Positions 1 to 6,128 are shown, numbered from the stretch's first letter. The stretch: DNA of 6,258 bases from an uncultured Sphingomonadaceae bacterium (GCA_937920575.1 CAKZSF010000102.1:1-6258), one strand, 5' to 3'. Numbers and translations: made by a program. The notes: generated by a model from the letters alone, not told the origin.

Positions 1-684
1 CTGCAAACGGGCCAGAGGCTGCATCACCCGGTCTGCGGCAGAACGTCCTTGCAGAGCCAGATGGACAACATTTTCACGGCCCAATGCCACAGACAGCGCC
101 TCGCGGTCTAGTGGTAAGCGGATACCGCGCTCGCCCGATCCCTCTTTATCGCGCCCGACGCGCCAGGCCTGATCCAGCTTTGAACAGCCGTCATCCGCTG
201 CATCGCTTGCATGGGCGAGCCACGCAATGTCACCCATCCGCGCGGATTGCGCGATGCGGTCATTGCCCAACACGAGTTGCCCGGATTTCTTTTCAAGCCC
301 CAGCCGATCCAACAACGCCTTACGCAGGCCCGCTTCGATCATCTCCGGCAGACTGTCCGGAATAGTCAGCTTGCCGTTCTTAAAACTGCGCGCAATTCCT
401 GCCTTTAGCTGGCCCTTACCCATCGCCGTTTCAAGCTGCGCACGGGAAACCGCGATCCATGCGCCGCGCCCGGGCGCCTTGGCCAGCGGATCGGGCCACA
501 CTTCCCCATCTGGCGATATCGCCAGCCGGATCAGACTATCGCGATCGGCTGTCTCGCCGGTCAGGATACAGCTGCGTTGCGGCGCCGTGCTTTGCTTTAC
601 ACAAGCTTCGCCGGGCTCGCCAGAGCGTGCCTTGGGCGCTTCAGAGATGTCGGAGCTTACGCGCTCATTGGTCGGAGTCCGCAT
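1..684 (-). CDS. ylxR: YlxR/DUF448 RNA-binding protein, partial at left edge
   Basis: The reading frame is open from an ATG at 684 to the left edge, giving 228 visible residues with no stop. Residues about 35-110 are a DUF448/YlxR domain: PQRSC at 35-39, an LIRLAISPDGEVWPD strand region and the hallmark GRGAW at 72-76. Residues about 115-225 look like the L7Ae-type RNA-binding half that alphaproteobacterial members carry (ALLDRLGLEKKSGQLVLGND, then VALGRENVVHLAL). Known family members bind RNA and sit between nusA and infB; one in Bacteroidota/Firmicutes lineages is linked to RNase P, but no reaction is established here. The start is supported by AGGAGG (plus-strand cctcct, 691-696) six bases upstream. 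The gene overlaps the 3' end of nusA by 20 bases in another frame, which suggests translational coupling. The family length implies that only a short C-terminal piece is missing. Residues 1-30 are polar and probably disordered. Confidence 0.9.
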   Translation of the reverse strand, partial: MRTPTNERVSSDISEAPKARSGEPGEACVKQSTAPQRSCILTGETADRDSLIRLAISPDGEVWPDPLAKAPGRGAWIAVSRAQLETAMGKGQLKAGIARSFKNGKLTIPDSLPEMIEAGLRKALLDRLGLEKKSGQLVLGNDRIAQSARMGDIAWLAHASDAADDGCSKLDQAWRVGRDKEGSGERGIRLPLDREALSVALGRENVVHLALQGRSAADRVMQPLARLQ

Positions 685-2341
685 TTGCGGCCTCCTGAGC
701 TTGGGTTTCATCAGCGGCTGGCGCCGCCTCTTCACCGGTTTCTTCTGGCTCATCTTCGAACCAGTGAGCACGCGCGGCCATGATGATTTCGTTGCCTTGC
801 TCTTCGGTCAGACCGAATTCGCCCAACACTCCGCCCTTGTCTTCTGGGCGTGGGGCCGGACGACGCATGGGCGGGCCATCAGCGTTCTGACGGCGACGTG
901 GTGCTTCGCGCTTCTTCGCAATCAGCTCGTCGGTTGCAAGATCGGCCAGATCGTCGAGCGTCTTGATGCCGCCCTTGCCCAACACGACCAACATTTGCTC
1001 GGACAGATGCGGCATAGTTGCCAGATCGTCTTCAACACCCAGTTCACGGCGTTCTGTGCGATAGGCCTCATTCTGACGATCAAGCGCTTCCTTGGCGCGC
1101 GACTGCAGCTCTCCACCCAGCTCTTCGTCAAAGCCTTCGATAGCGGCAAGTTCGTCCAGTGGAACGTAAGCAACTTCTTCCAGCTCTTGGAAGCCTTCGG
1201 CAACCAGCAACTGCGAGAGCGTTTCGTCCACATCGAGCTCTTCTTCGAACATTTTCGAACGCTCGGCGAATTCCTTGCTGCTCTTCTCGCTCGCCTCTTC
1301 CTCGGTCATGATGTCGATCTGGTGACCGGTCAATTGGCTGGCGAGACGCACATTCTGACCACGGCGACCAATAGCAAGGCTCAGCTGATCGTCAGGGACG
1401 ACGACTTCGATGCGGCCTTCTTCCTCGTCCAGAACAACACGAGCAACCGTTGCCGGTTGCAGCGCATTCACGACGAAGGTCGCAATGTCATCACTCCACG
1501 GGATGATGTCGATTTTCTCGCCTTGCAGCTCTTGAACGACAGCCTGTACGCGGCTGCCCTTCATGCCCACACAGGCGCCGACAGGATCGATGCTGCTGTC
1601 ATGGCTGATCACGCCAATTTTGGCGCGGCTTCCGGGATCGCGAGCAGCGGCTTTCAATTCGATAATGCCGTCGTAGATCTCTGGCACTTCCTGCGCGAAC
1701 AGCTTGCGCATGAAATCAGGATGCGCGCGTGTCAGGAAGATCTGCGGCCCACGATTGTTGCGCTCCACCTTGCTGATCAAAGCGCGGATACGCTCACCCA
1801 CACGGGCGGCTTCACGCGGAATTTGTTGGTCGCGGCGGATCACACCTTCTGCGCGACCCAGATTGACGATCACATGGCCAAATTCGACCGACTTGATCAC
1901 GCCGGTAACAACTTCGCCTGCACGATCTTTGAACTCTTCGAACTGGCGCTCGCGCTCTGCATCGCGCACCTTCTGGAAGATCACTTGCTTGGCGCTTTGC
2001 GCATCGATGCGGCCCAGATCAACTGGTGGCAGCGGATCAACGATGAAGTCGCCAATTTTGGCATCATCCTGCAGCTTTTGCGCAGCGGTCAGATCGACTT
2101 GTTTGAAGTAGTCTTCAACCTCTTCAACCACCTCAACCACACGCCACAGACGCAGATCGCCGGTTTGTGGGTCCAGCTTCGCACGGATATCGTTTTCCGC
2201 ACCATAGCGGTTGCGCGCGCTTTTCTGGATTGCCTCTTCCATCGCCTCGATAACGATCGCTTTGTCGATCATCTTTTCGCTAGCAACAGAATTCGCAATC
2301 GCGATCAGTTCAGCTTTGTTGGCAGAAATTGCACTGGCCAT
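665..2341 (-). CDS. nusA: Transcription termination/antitermination factor NusA
   Basis: This 558-residue protein binds RNA polymerase and nascent RNA in the cytoplasm. It modulates pausing, intrinsic and Rho-dependent termination and rRNA antitermination. Domains in order: the polymerase-binding N-terminal domain at about 1-138 (ELIAIANSVASEKMIDKAIV and the downstream FKQVDL region); an S1 domain at about 141-205 (AGEVVTGVIKSVEFGHVIVN); KH1, with its GXXG-like turn in DPVGACVGMKGSRVQ at 252-266; and KH2, with LAIGRRGQNVRLAS at 322-335. Two helix-hairpin-helix regions follow, at about 373-425 and 447-527. The second is split by an Arg/Pro-rich segment (about 475-505, REAPRRRQNADGPPMRRP). Residues 529-558 form an acidic, Ala-rich tail. 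The length exceeds E. coli NusA (495) because of the insert and tail. The ATG shares one base with the rimP stop (TGATG), and a GAAGG lies ten bases upstream, so the start is secure. It is co-transcribed with rimP and ylxR. Confidence 0.97.
   Translation of the reverse strand: MASAISANKAELIAIANSVASEKMIDKAIVIEAMEEAIQKSARNRYGAENDIRAKLDPQTGDLRLWRVVEVVEEVEDYFKQVDLTAAQKLQDDAKIGDFIVDPLPPVDLGRIDAQSAKQVIFQKVRDAERERQFEEFKDRAGEVVTGVIKSVEFGHVIVNLGRAEGVIRRDQQIPREAARVGERIRALISKVERNNRGPQIFLTRAHPDFMRKLFAQEVPEIYDGIIELKAAARDPGSRAKIGVISHDSSIDPVGACVGMKGSRVQAVVQELQGEKIDIIPWSDDIATFVVNALQPATVARVVLDEEEGRIEVVVPDDQLSLAIGRRGQNVRLASQLTGHQIDIMTEEEASEKSSKEFAERSKMFEEELDVDETLSQLLVAEGFQELEEVAYVPLDELAAIEGFDEELGGELQSRAKEALDRQNEAYRTERRELGVEDDLATMPHLSEQMLVVLGKGGIKTLDDLADLATDELIAKKREAPRRRQNADGPPMRRPAPRPEDKGGVLGEFGLTEEQGNEIIMAARAHWFEDEPEETGEEAAPAADETQAQEAANADSDQ
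691..696 (-). promoter_or_regulatory. Strong ribosome binding site for ylxR inside nusA
   Basis: A perfect AGGAGG on the minus strand lies six bases before the ATG at 684 and within the last codons of nusA. It fixes the ylxR start and lets ribosomes re-initiate as nusA translation ends. Confidence 0.8.
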
Positions 2342-2916
2342 CAGTCTTGAGCCTTCTCTTCTTCCTGAATTTCGTCTGCCCCACTGGAGTCCAATGGAGC
2401 GGTGGCGGCAATAAGCGCGTCGGTCAAGACGAGCTTTGCCGAATGAATTTGTTCCTGGGGAAGTTTTGCTCCCCCACGTTTCGTATCGGTGATGCTGACC
2501 GTGCCGTTTTCAATGCCTTCAAGCAGGCCTTTAAAAACGCGTGCGCCCTTATCATCTCCATCCCAGCCCTTGGCCATAACGATACGCGCCTCGTGACCCG
2601 CCCAATTGGCAAAGTCTTTCGCGCGAGTGAGCGGGCGATCAATTCCGGGCGAAGACACTTCCAAATGGTAAGTGCCCTCAATCACCATCTCGCCAGCTTC
2701 CTCGATCTCGTCAATCTTGGCGGACACAGCACGCGAAAGAGCCGCGCATTGTTCGATCACAAGTTGCCCTGTGGCCGGATCTTCCGCCATGATCTGCAGC
2801 GCCTGACCGCCATCGCCAGCTTCCGATGCCATCATTTTGACGCGCACCAGCTCGAACCCGAGCGCTTTCGCCTCAGGCTCCACCAGTTCAATCACGCGTG
2901 CAATATCAGTCATCAT
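2341..2916 (-). CDS. rimP: Ribosome maturation factor RimP
   Basis: This 191-residue protein is the RimP (YhbC/DUF150) family assembly factor, needed for late maturation of the 30S subunit head and acting on free 30S precursors. The N-terminal alpha/beta domain covers about 1-85 (VIELVEPEAKALGFELVRVK). The family signature is YHLEVSSPGIDRPLTRAKDF at 83-102, followed by an Sm-like beta-barrel to about 167 (RIVMAKG, FKGLLEGIENGTVSI). An acidic tail follows (EIQEEEKAQD). Two ATGs are adjacent at the start (2916 and 2913). The Shine-Dalgarno is weak (a GGA in GACGGATA just upstream), so either could be used. It is the first gene of the rimP-nusA-ylxR operon, and its stop overlaps the nusA start by one base. 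The gap upstream holds an inverted repeat that could be a leader structure. There is no initiator tRNA gene ahead of it, unlike in E. coli. Confidence 0.95.
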   Translation of the reverse strand: MMTDIARVIELVEPEAKALGFELVRVKMMASEAGDGGQALQIMAEDPATGQLVIEQCAALSRAVSAKIDEIEEAGEMVIEGTYHLEVSSPGIDRPLTRAKDFANWAGHEARIVMAKGWDGDDKGARVFKGLLEGIENGTVSITDTKRGGAKLPQEQIHSAKLVLTDALIAATAPLDSSGADEIQEEEKAQD

Positions 2917-2971
2917 TATCCGTCATAGCTTTGACATGTCGAAACAACGCTGTTTGGGCCGGCCCCTTGCG

Positions 2972-3029
2972 GCGCCAGCATCTCAACTTTGATCGACAAT
3001 GTCGGGATGACGGTCAGATAGGCTGGCGC
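2972..3029 (-). repeat. Long-range inverted repeat upstream of rimP
   Basis: GCGCCAGC at 2972-2979 and GCTGGCGC at 3022-3029 are perfect 8-base inverted arms, 42 bases apart. The pairing continues inward as ATCT/AGAT after a two-base bulge. An inner perfect hairpin, CGAC-AAT-GTCG, sits at 2994-3004. It could be a structured part of the rimP 5' leader, or a DNA dyad around the promoter. No convincing promoter could be placed upstream to prove that it is transcribed. The best candidate on the minus strand is TTGCAA, 17 bases, TATCTG, and its -10 falls in the first arm. Confidence 0.45.
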
Positions 3030-3052
3030 AATCGGAATTGCAAATGAAAAGG

Positions 3053-3090
3053 GCAAAACGAAAAGGGCCCCGCGCAAAGCCGAGCCCTTT
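3053..3090 (-). terminator. Intrinsic terminator after the metzincin-like gene
   Basis: On the minus strand AAAGGGCTC (3090-3082) pairs with GGGCCCTTT (3070-3062) over nine base pairs, one of them a wobble, around an 11-base loop. It is followed by TTCGTTTTG, a broken T-tract. It starts 21 bases after the TAG at 3112, the expected place for the terminator of that gene, and it separates the gene from the rimP operon. Confidence 0.75.
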
Positions 3091-3111
3091 CCATTTCAAC
3101 GGGTATGAAAA

Positions 3112-3990
3112 CTAGTGGTGGTGATCGCCACCGTGACCGCCATCATGTTCGTCAGGCGCCCAAGTGACATGAGTTACAAATTTGTATTTCCCCACGGTCT
3201 TCTCAAATTTGAACGGTTTGCCGTTGGGTAAGAAGGCGCTTGGACGGCCCCAGCTGTCAGGGGTGTTGCCGACCGCTGGCAAGGCAACGCGGGACTTGTT
3301 CTTGCCTTTACCACCGCCCGATCCATCAGGTTTGCCACCGCCTTTGCCGCCGCCCTTGCCCTTACCACCGCCATCGGTTCCGCCGTCACCACCGCCCGAA
3401 CCATCACCATACATCGTGTTCAGCAGTTCATAGTCATGGGCGTCAGGATGCTCATTGCCCGCCGGTTGGCTGGTGTATTCCATGCATGATTCGGTCTCGT
3501 CAGTGCTGAAATTTTCATTCTGGTGGCCCAAGCCATAATCATGGCCGATTTCCTGACAGGTTACCAATTGGCGCCAAGTGTAGTTGTTGTAGTTCTCACG
3601 CTCGAAATAATTGTCGTTCAACTTCGTGCTGCCCGCGGTGATTTTGCCACTGGACAGGGCGATGGTTGCAATACCAAGCCAGCCTGTTGCTCCGTAATCA
3701 TCATTGCACACCTGAATTGTGCCGCTGACCATGGTGCAACTGGAATTGTTGCCTGTTTCGATAGCTGCCTGAATGTAGGGTGATACATTCCAATCGGCCA
3801 CGGCTTCACCGACATGCGCATTCCATCGCGCATCCGTGTTATCGACGATCGGGATTGTAATCGGCTCAGCCGCTCCATTATCCCACGCATAGGTGCTCCA
3901 TTGATGATCCGCCAATACCGGATTGGCAATGAGGCCGACCGCTATGATTGCGGCAAATCCTGCGGAGCGTTGTACTGAGTTCTTATTCAT
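3112..3990 (-). CDS. Secreted metzincin-like zinc metalloprotease with altered first zinc ligand
   Basis: The start is ATG at 3990 (292 residues). An in-frame TTG 28 codons upstream lacks a good ribosome site, whereas GGAAGG lies eight bases before this ATG and the protein then begins with a classic signal peptide. Residues 1-27 are MNKN, a hydrophobic stretch and a likely cleavage site ANPVLA|DHQ, so the protein is exported. Residues about 28-195 resemble the metzincin fold (matrixin-like, peptidases that cut proteins with Zn2+). The active-site helix is QEIGHDYGLGH at 146-156, which keeps Glu147, His150, Gly153 and His156 but has Gln where the first zinc-binding His of HExxHxxGxxH belongs. 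SCMEYT at 168-173 is a plausible Met-turn, with Met170. Cys145 and Cys169 flank these two elements, and Cys85/Cys95 form a second likely disulfide. Residues 195-231 are a Gly/Lys-rich linker. The tail has a WGRPSAFLPNG motif and ends in a His/Gly/Asp cluster (HDGGHGGDHHH). Substrate unknown; it could be a weak or inactive enzyme. Confidence 0.75.
   Translation of the reverse strand: MNKNSVQRSAGFAAIIAVGLIANPVLADHQWSTYAWDNGAAEPITIPIVDNTDARWNAHVGEAVADWNVSPYIQAAIETGNNSSCTMVSGTIQVCNDDYGATGWLGIATIALSSGKITAGSTKLNDNYFERENYNNYTWRQLVTCQEIGHDYGLGHQNENFSTDETESCMEYTSQPAGNEHPDAHDYELLNTMYGDGSGGGDGGTDGGGKGKGGGKGGGKPDGSGGGKGKNKSRVALPAVGNTPDSWGRPSAFLPNGKPFKFEKTVGKYKFVTHVTWAPDEHDGGHGGDHHH
3298..3408 (-). repeat. 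Low-complexity Gly/Lys codon tract
   Basis: This stretch encodes residues 195-231 of the metzincin-like protein, mostly repeats of GGG, GGK, GKG and DGSGGG. On the plus strand it reads as recurring ccaccgcc/cgccgccc units. It is a degenerate, slippage-prone linker between the catalytic-type domain and the C-terminal segment and not a separate element. Its apparent proline-rich plus-strand reading frame is a shadow. Confidence 0.7.
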
Positions 3991-3996
3991 TCGGCG

Positions 3997-4005
3997 TCCC
4001 TTCCC
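3997..4005 (-). promoter_or_regulatory. Ribosome binding site that decides the metzincin start
   Basis: The minus strand reads GGGAAGGGA here; GGAAGG (3999-4004) is eight bases before the ATG at 3990. It supports that ATG over the upstream TTG at 4074, from which the first 28 residues would place a charged, non-signal segment ahead of the hydrophobic core. Confidence 0.65.
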
Positions 4006-4121
4006 GAGCCATTGTTGACTTTCGGGGAATTCAACGAAGGAGGAAAAGAACTTGATAAGATGTTTGGCTGGCAAAGGTGCCTAACCATCTTTCAAGCATT
4101 CGAGCGGTCCAACAAGAATGA

Positions 4122-4511
4122 CTAAATCTTGCCTTCAACCCAATTCTGAATGCGTTGTTTCGCGAGCGCCTTGTCCTGCTGACAAATTTGATCCGCTTGC
4201 CAGCGCAGTTCAATCACTTGTTCGACCGCCAACAGTTCGTCTAAGACCATACCGAACTGGCCCTTCTTTGCCCAAACTATTTGACCAAAGAGCTCGCAGT
4301 CGTCGATCTCGATCAACGCTTCGAGCCCCGGCTTGATCATTTCCGCTGTCGCAATCCGCGCGCCCGTGCAGGACAGATCAAGCACGAAACAATCGGCATA
4401 GCCGCCGATCAAAGTCAGCTTGCCCGGCGCGCCAATATGCGCGCGCGCTTGCTCACGACGACCGATAAACAGTTCTTCTGACAGGGTTGGCAGAGCGGAC
4501 ATGCCGCTCAT
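4122..4511 (-). CDS. Single-domain PilZ protein, probable c-di-GMP receptor
   Basis: This 129-residue cytoplasmic protein has the PilZ signature. An RxxxR motif (R19-E-Q-A-R23, after FIGR) is followed 22 residues later by DxSxxG (D45-L-S-C-T-G50) in a FVLDLSCTGARI strand-turn. Next come beta-strand segments such as ALIEIDDCELFGQIVWAKKGQFGMVLDE, typical of the six-stranded barrel. Both motifs contact cyclic di-GMP in known members, so binding is likely, but the downstream target cannot be read from the sequence. The C-terminal part (about 95-129, ELRWQADQICQQDKALAKQRI) is helical and charged. ATG codons exist at 4511 and 4502, neither with a good Shine-Dalgarno; the longer form is given. It lies 106 bases after the 101-residue gene and 131 bases before the metzincin gene, so it may be transcribed alone. 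Confidence 0.85.
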   Translation of the reverse strand: MSGMSALPTLSEELFIGRREQARAHIGAPGKLTLIGGYADCFVLDLSCTGARIATAEMIKPGLEALIEIDDCELFGQIVWAKKGQFGMVLDELLAVEQVIELRWQADQICQQDKALAKQRIQNWVEGKI

Positions 4512-4555
4512 TTAGCCCGATCATGGTCAGTGAAGTTTTCTTACGGCCCGCGGTA

Positions 4556-4605
4556 AAAATACCTGGGTTTCACCAAGAGAAAAATACCTGGGTTTCACCA
4601 AGAGA
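4556..4605 (-). repeat. Perfect 25-bp tandem duplication
   Basis: Two identical, directly adjacent 25-base units occupy 4556-4580 and 4581-4605 (plus-strand unit begins aaaatacctgggtttcacc and ends aagaga). They start 12 bases after the stop of the 101-residue gene. Read on the minus strand, each unit contains CTTGG-TGAAAC-CCAGG, a five-pair hairpin with one wobble, followed by TATTTT. That would make a tandem pair of weak terminator-like elements. It may equally be a neutral duplication or a doubled operator ahead of the PilZ gene. Confidence 0.85.
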
Positions 4606-4617
4606 GCGTACCCGAAC

Positions 4618-4923
4618 CTATTTGCAGTAGCGGTCAGCTTCTTTTTGCATCTGTGCCAGGCGATCCGCATCGCGATCCAGCGTGCCACGGTCGACTGCCT
4701 TATCCCAAGCATCGCTGGCCATGTCGGTGAAGCGCTCGCATTGCTCGGATCGAACGCGGGCCTTCTCGTCAGCCATGGTCTGGTTGATGCTCTTGCCGTC
4801 CAGCGATTCGACGGGTTCATTCATGAAATCTTCCGCGTTGCGCGGTGCTGAAACGGAATAGGCAACCCAGCCTGCAATCGCGACGGTGCCAACAAGACCC
4901 ACAACCGGTTTCAAAAAATCCAT
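4618..4923 (-). CDS. Small membrane-anchored hypothetical protein
   Basis: I do not recognise this 101-residue protein. Residues 7-24 (VVGLVGTVAIAGWVAYSV) form one hydrophobic segment after a short N-terminus with Lys5, so it is either an inner-membrane anchor or an uncleaved signal; the SVSAPRN boundary has Pro at +1 of any cleavage site, which argues for an anchor. The rest is charged and helical (about 50-99, rich in D, E, K, R) with Cys62 and a near-terminal Cys100. These could pair if this part faces the periplasm. The start is supported by AGGGGG eight bases upstream (plus-strand ccccct, 4932-4937). It begins 56 bases after pspF on the same strand with no terminator visible between them, so co-transcription with pspF is plausible and hints at an envelope role. 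That role is inference. Confidence 0.75.
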   Translation of the reverse strand: MDFLKPVVGLVGTVAIAGWVAYSVSAPRNAEDFMNEPVESLDGKSINQTMADEKARVRSEQCERFTDMASDAWDKAVDRGTLDRDADRLAQMQKEADRYCK

Positions 4924-4979
4924 AACGTTTACCCCCTGAAATCGAGCCTCAATAGTGTTCGGCGGAGGTTAAAATCAGG

Positions 4980-6026
4980 CTAAGAGTCCTCTTCCATCAG
5001 GCAGTGCTTTTTGATCGCATGGCGCAATTGATCGTAAGATAAACCCAAGGCCTTGGCGGTTTGCCGTTGATTCCAGCGATGTTTGCCCAATGCATGTTCG
5101 AGTATCTGCTTTTCATGCGCATCCACTGCTCCGCGAAGATCGTCGATTGTATCGAGCGATGGCGTGACTGTTGGCGAAACATCCTTGCCGGCATTGGCCG
5201 CAGCCACTTTGGGAGCGCTCGCTGCAACGGACTGCGGCTGACCAAGCGGCTTCCACGGGCTTTCAAACGGGTCGAATACGGCATGCCCGATCGGATCGTT
5301 CCAATCATCCCAACGATAGACCGCGCGCTCTGTCACATTGCGCAATTCGCGAACATTGCCCGGCCATGGGTGCTCTTCGAATTGCTTGGCGACGTGATCG
5401 GCAAAGCCCGGCCACCCTTCCCAACCAAGCTCTGCCGCCATTCGACGCCCGAAATAGTCCGCCAGCACTGCGATGTCCCCCTCGCGCACCCGCAGAGGCG
5501 GAAGTGTGATCACTTCAAAACTCAGCCGGTCGAGCAAGTCGGCGCGGAACGTACCTTCATCGGCGCGTCTGGGCAGATCCTCGTTGGTGGCCGCGACAAT
5601 CCGGACATCGACATTGGTCGGGCGGGATGAGCCAATGCGGGTCACTTCGCCATATTCGACCGCTCTCAACAACCGCTCTTGCGCGGCCATCGACAAAGTG
5701 CCCAGTTCGTCGAGAAATAGCGTGCCCCGGTCGGCTTCTTCAAACCTTCCCGCTCTTGCTTTGGTAGCGCCTGTGAACGCGCCCTGCTCGTGGCCAAACA
5801 ATTCGGCCTCGATCAATGTCTCTGGCAAGGCGGCGCAATTCATGGTGACGAGCGGTTCGTCCCAGCGAGTGGAAAGGCGATGCAAGCGTTCGGCGATCAG
5901 TTCCTTACCGGTTCCGCGCTCGCCGATGACCAGCACAGGACGGCGCATCGGTGCAGCCCGACTGGCCCGCTCCACCGCATCGAGAAATGCCCCCGATTGG
6001 CCGATAAATTGATTGCCTCGCTCCAT
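4980..6026 (-). CDS. pspF: PspF-type sigma-54-dependent transcriptional activator
   Basis: From ATG 6026 this is a 348-residue bacterial enhancer-binding protein without an N-terminal receiver or sensor domain, as in E. coli PspF (325). The AAA+ domain covers about 7-240: Walker A GERGTGKE at 35-42, the sigma-54-contacting GAFTGA loop at 82-87, Walker B GTLFLDE at 101-107, the FRADLLDRL arginine-finger region at 160-168, and WPGNVREL at 221-228. A linker rich in Ala/Ser/Pro (about 255-290) leads to a Fis-type helix-turn-helix (about 303-342, QRQTAKALGLSYDQLRHAIKK). Trp55 in RLSTRWDEP aligns with Trp56 of E. coli PspF, the residue through which PspA inhibits it, so PspA-like control is likely. 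An upstream in-frame TTG (6065) is less attractive because the homology begins with FIGQSGAFLDAVERASRAAP. It is divergent from a gene at 6181 with a sigma-54 promoter. Confidence 0.93.
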   Translation of the reverse strand: MERGNQFIGQSGAFLDAVERASRAAPMRRPVLVIGERGTGKELIAERLHRLSTRWDEPLVTMNCAALPETLIEAELFGHEQGAFTGATKARAGRFEEADRGTLFLDELGTLSMAAQERLLRAVEYGEVTRIGSSRPTNVDVRIVAATNEDLPRRADEGTFRADLLDRLSFEVITLPPLRVREGDIAVLADYFGRRMAAELGWEGWPGFADHVAKQFEEHPWPGNVRELRNVTERAVYRWDDWNDPIGHAVFDPFESPWKPLGQPQSVAASAPKVAAANAGKDVSPTVTPSLDTIDDLRGAVDAHEKQILEHALGKHRWNQRQTAKALGLSYDQLRHAIKKHCLMEEDS

Positions 6027-6027
6027 T

Positions 6028-6075
6028 TGCACCAACTGATAGGATATTTTCCCAATGGTTGGCAATATGCACCAA
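6028..6075. promoter_or_regulatory. Putative PspF upstream activator sites (two TGCACCAA direct repeats)
   Basis: TGCACCAA occurs at 6028-6035 and again at 6068-6075, exactly 40 bp apart. Relative to the start predicted from the sigma-54 promoter (about 6156) they lie near -124 and -84, matching the general placement of the two PspF sites ahead of E. coli pspA. The second copy is part of an imperfect dyad (TTGGCAATATGCACCAA). Both lie in the predicted pspF leader, so bound PspF could also damp its own gene. Assignment is inferred from position and repetition only. Confidence 0.4.
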
Positions 6076-6118
6076 GCAAGAAATGTCCGATTCCTCGTAA
6101 ACCCTTGTTTTCAAAGCA

Positions 6119-6124
6119 ATTATA
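6119..6124 (-). promoter_or_regulatory. TATAAT -10 box, probable pspF promoter
   Basis: The minus strand has a perfect TATAAT here, oriented towards pspF, predicting a start near 6112 and a leader of about 86 bases. The matching -35 is poor (TTCAGC/TCAGCA at 17-18 bases spacing, about 6142-6148). The -35 and spacer region coincides with the sigma-54 promoter on the other strand. Confidence 0.4.
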
Positions 6125-6128
6125 CAAA

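Noticed and set aside
227..2350. A 707-codon open frame on the plus strand
   Set aside because: It runs antisense to nusA and ylxR, whose domains are unmistakable on the minus strand, and its translation shows no recognisable domain. Long antisense frames are common opposite GC-rich genes.
2931..2953. TTGACA on the plus strand as a promoter
   Set aside because: No suitable -10 box lies 16-18 bases downstream and no plus-strand gene follows.
3298..3408. Repetitive tract as a CRISPR array or mobile repeat
   Set aside because: The repeats are short, degenerate and in frame with a coding sequence, with no spacers.
3182..3433. Proline-rich plus-strand frame (83 codons)
   Set aside because: It is the reverse complement of the Gly-rich linker of the metzincin-like gene and has no independent support.
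3991..4074. Extended TTG start for the metzincin-like gene
   Set aside because: It would put 28 polar residues ahead of the signal peptide and has no good ribosome site, whereas the ATG at 3990 has GGAAGG at eight bases.
6027..6065. Extended TTG start for pspF
   Set aside because: The extra 13 residues have no counterpart in PspF, and the segment overlaps the putative activator sites. The ATG at 6026 is preferred, although its ribosome site is weak.
6076..6128. IHF site between the activator repeats and the sigma-54 promoter
   Set aside because: The best match (TTTCAAAGCAATTA, 6109-6122) departs from the consensus in both conserved blocks, too weak to call.
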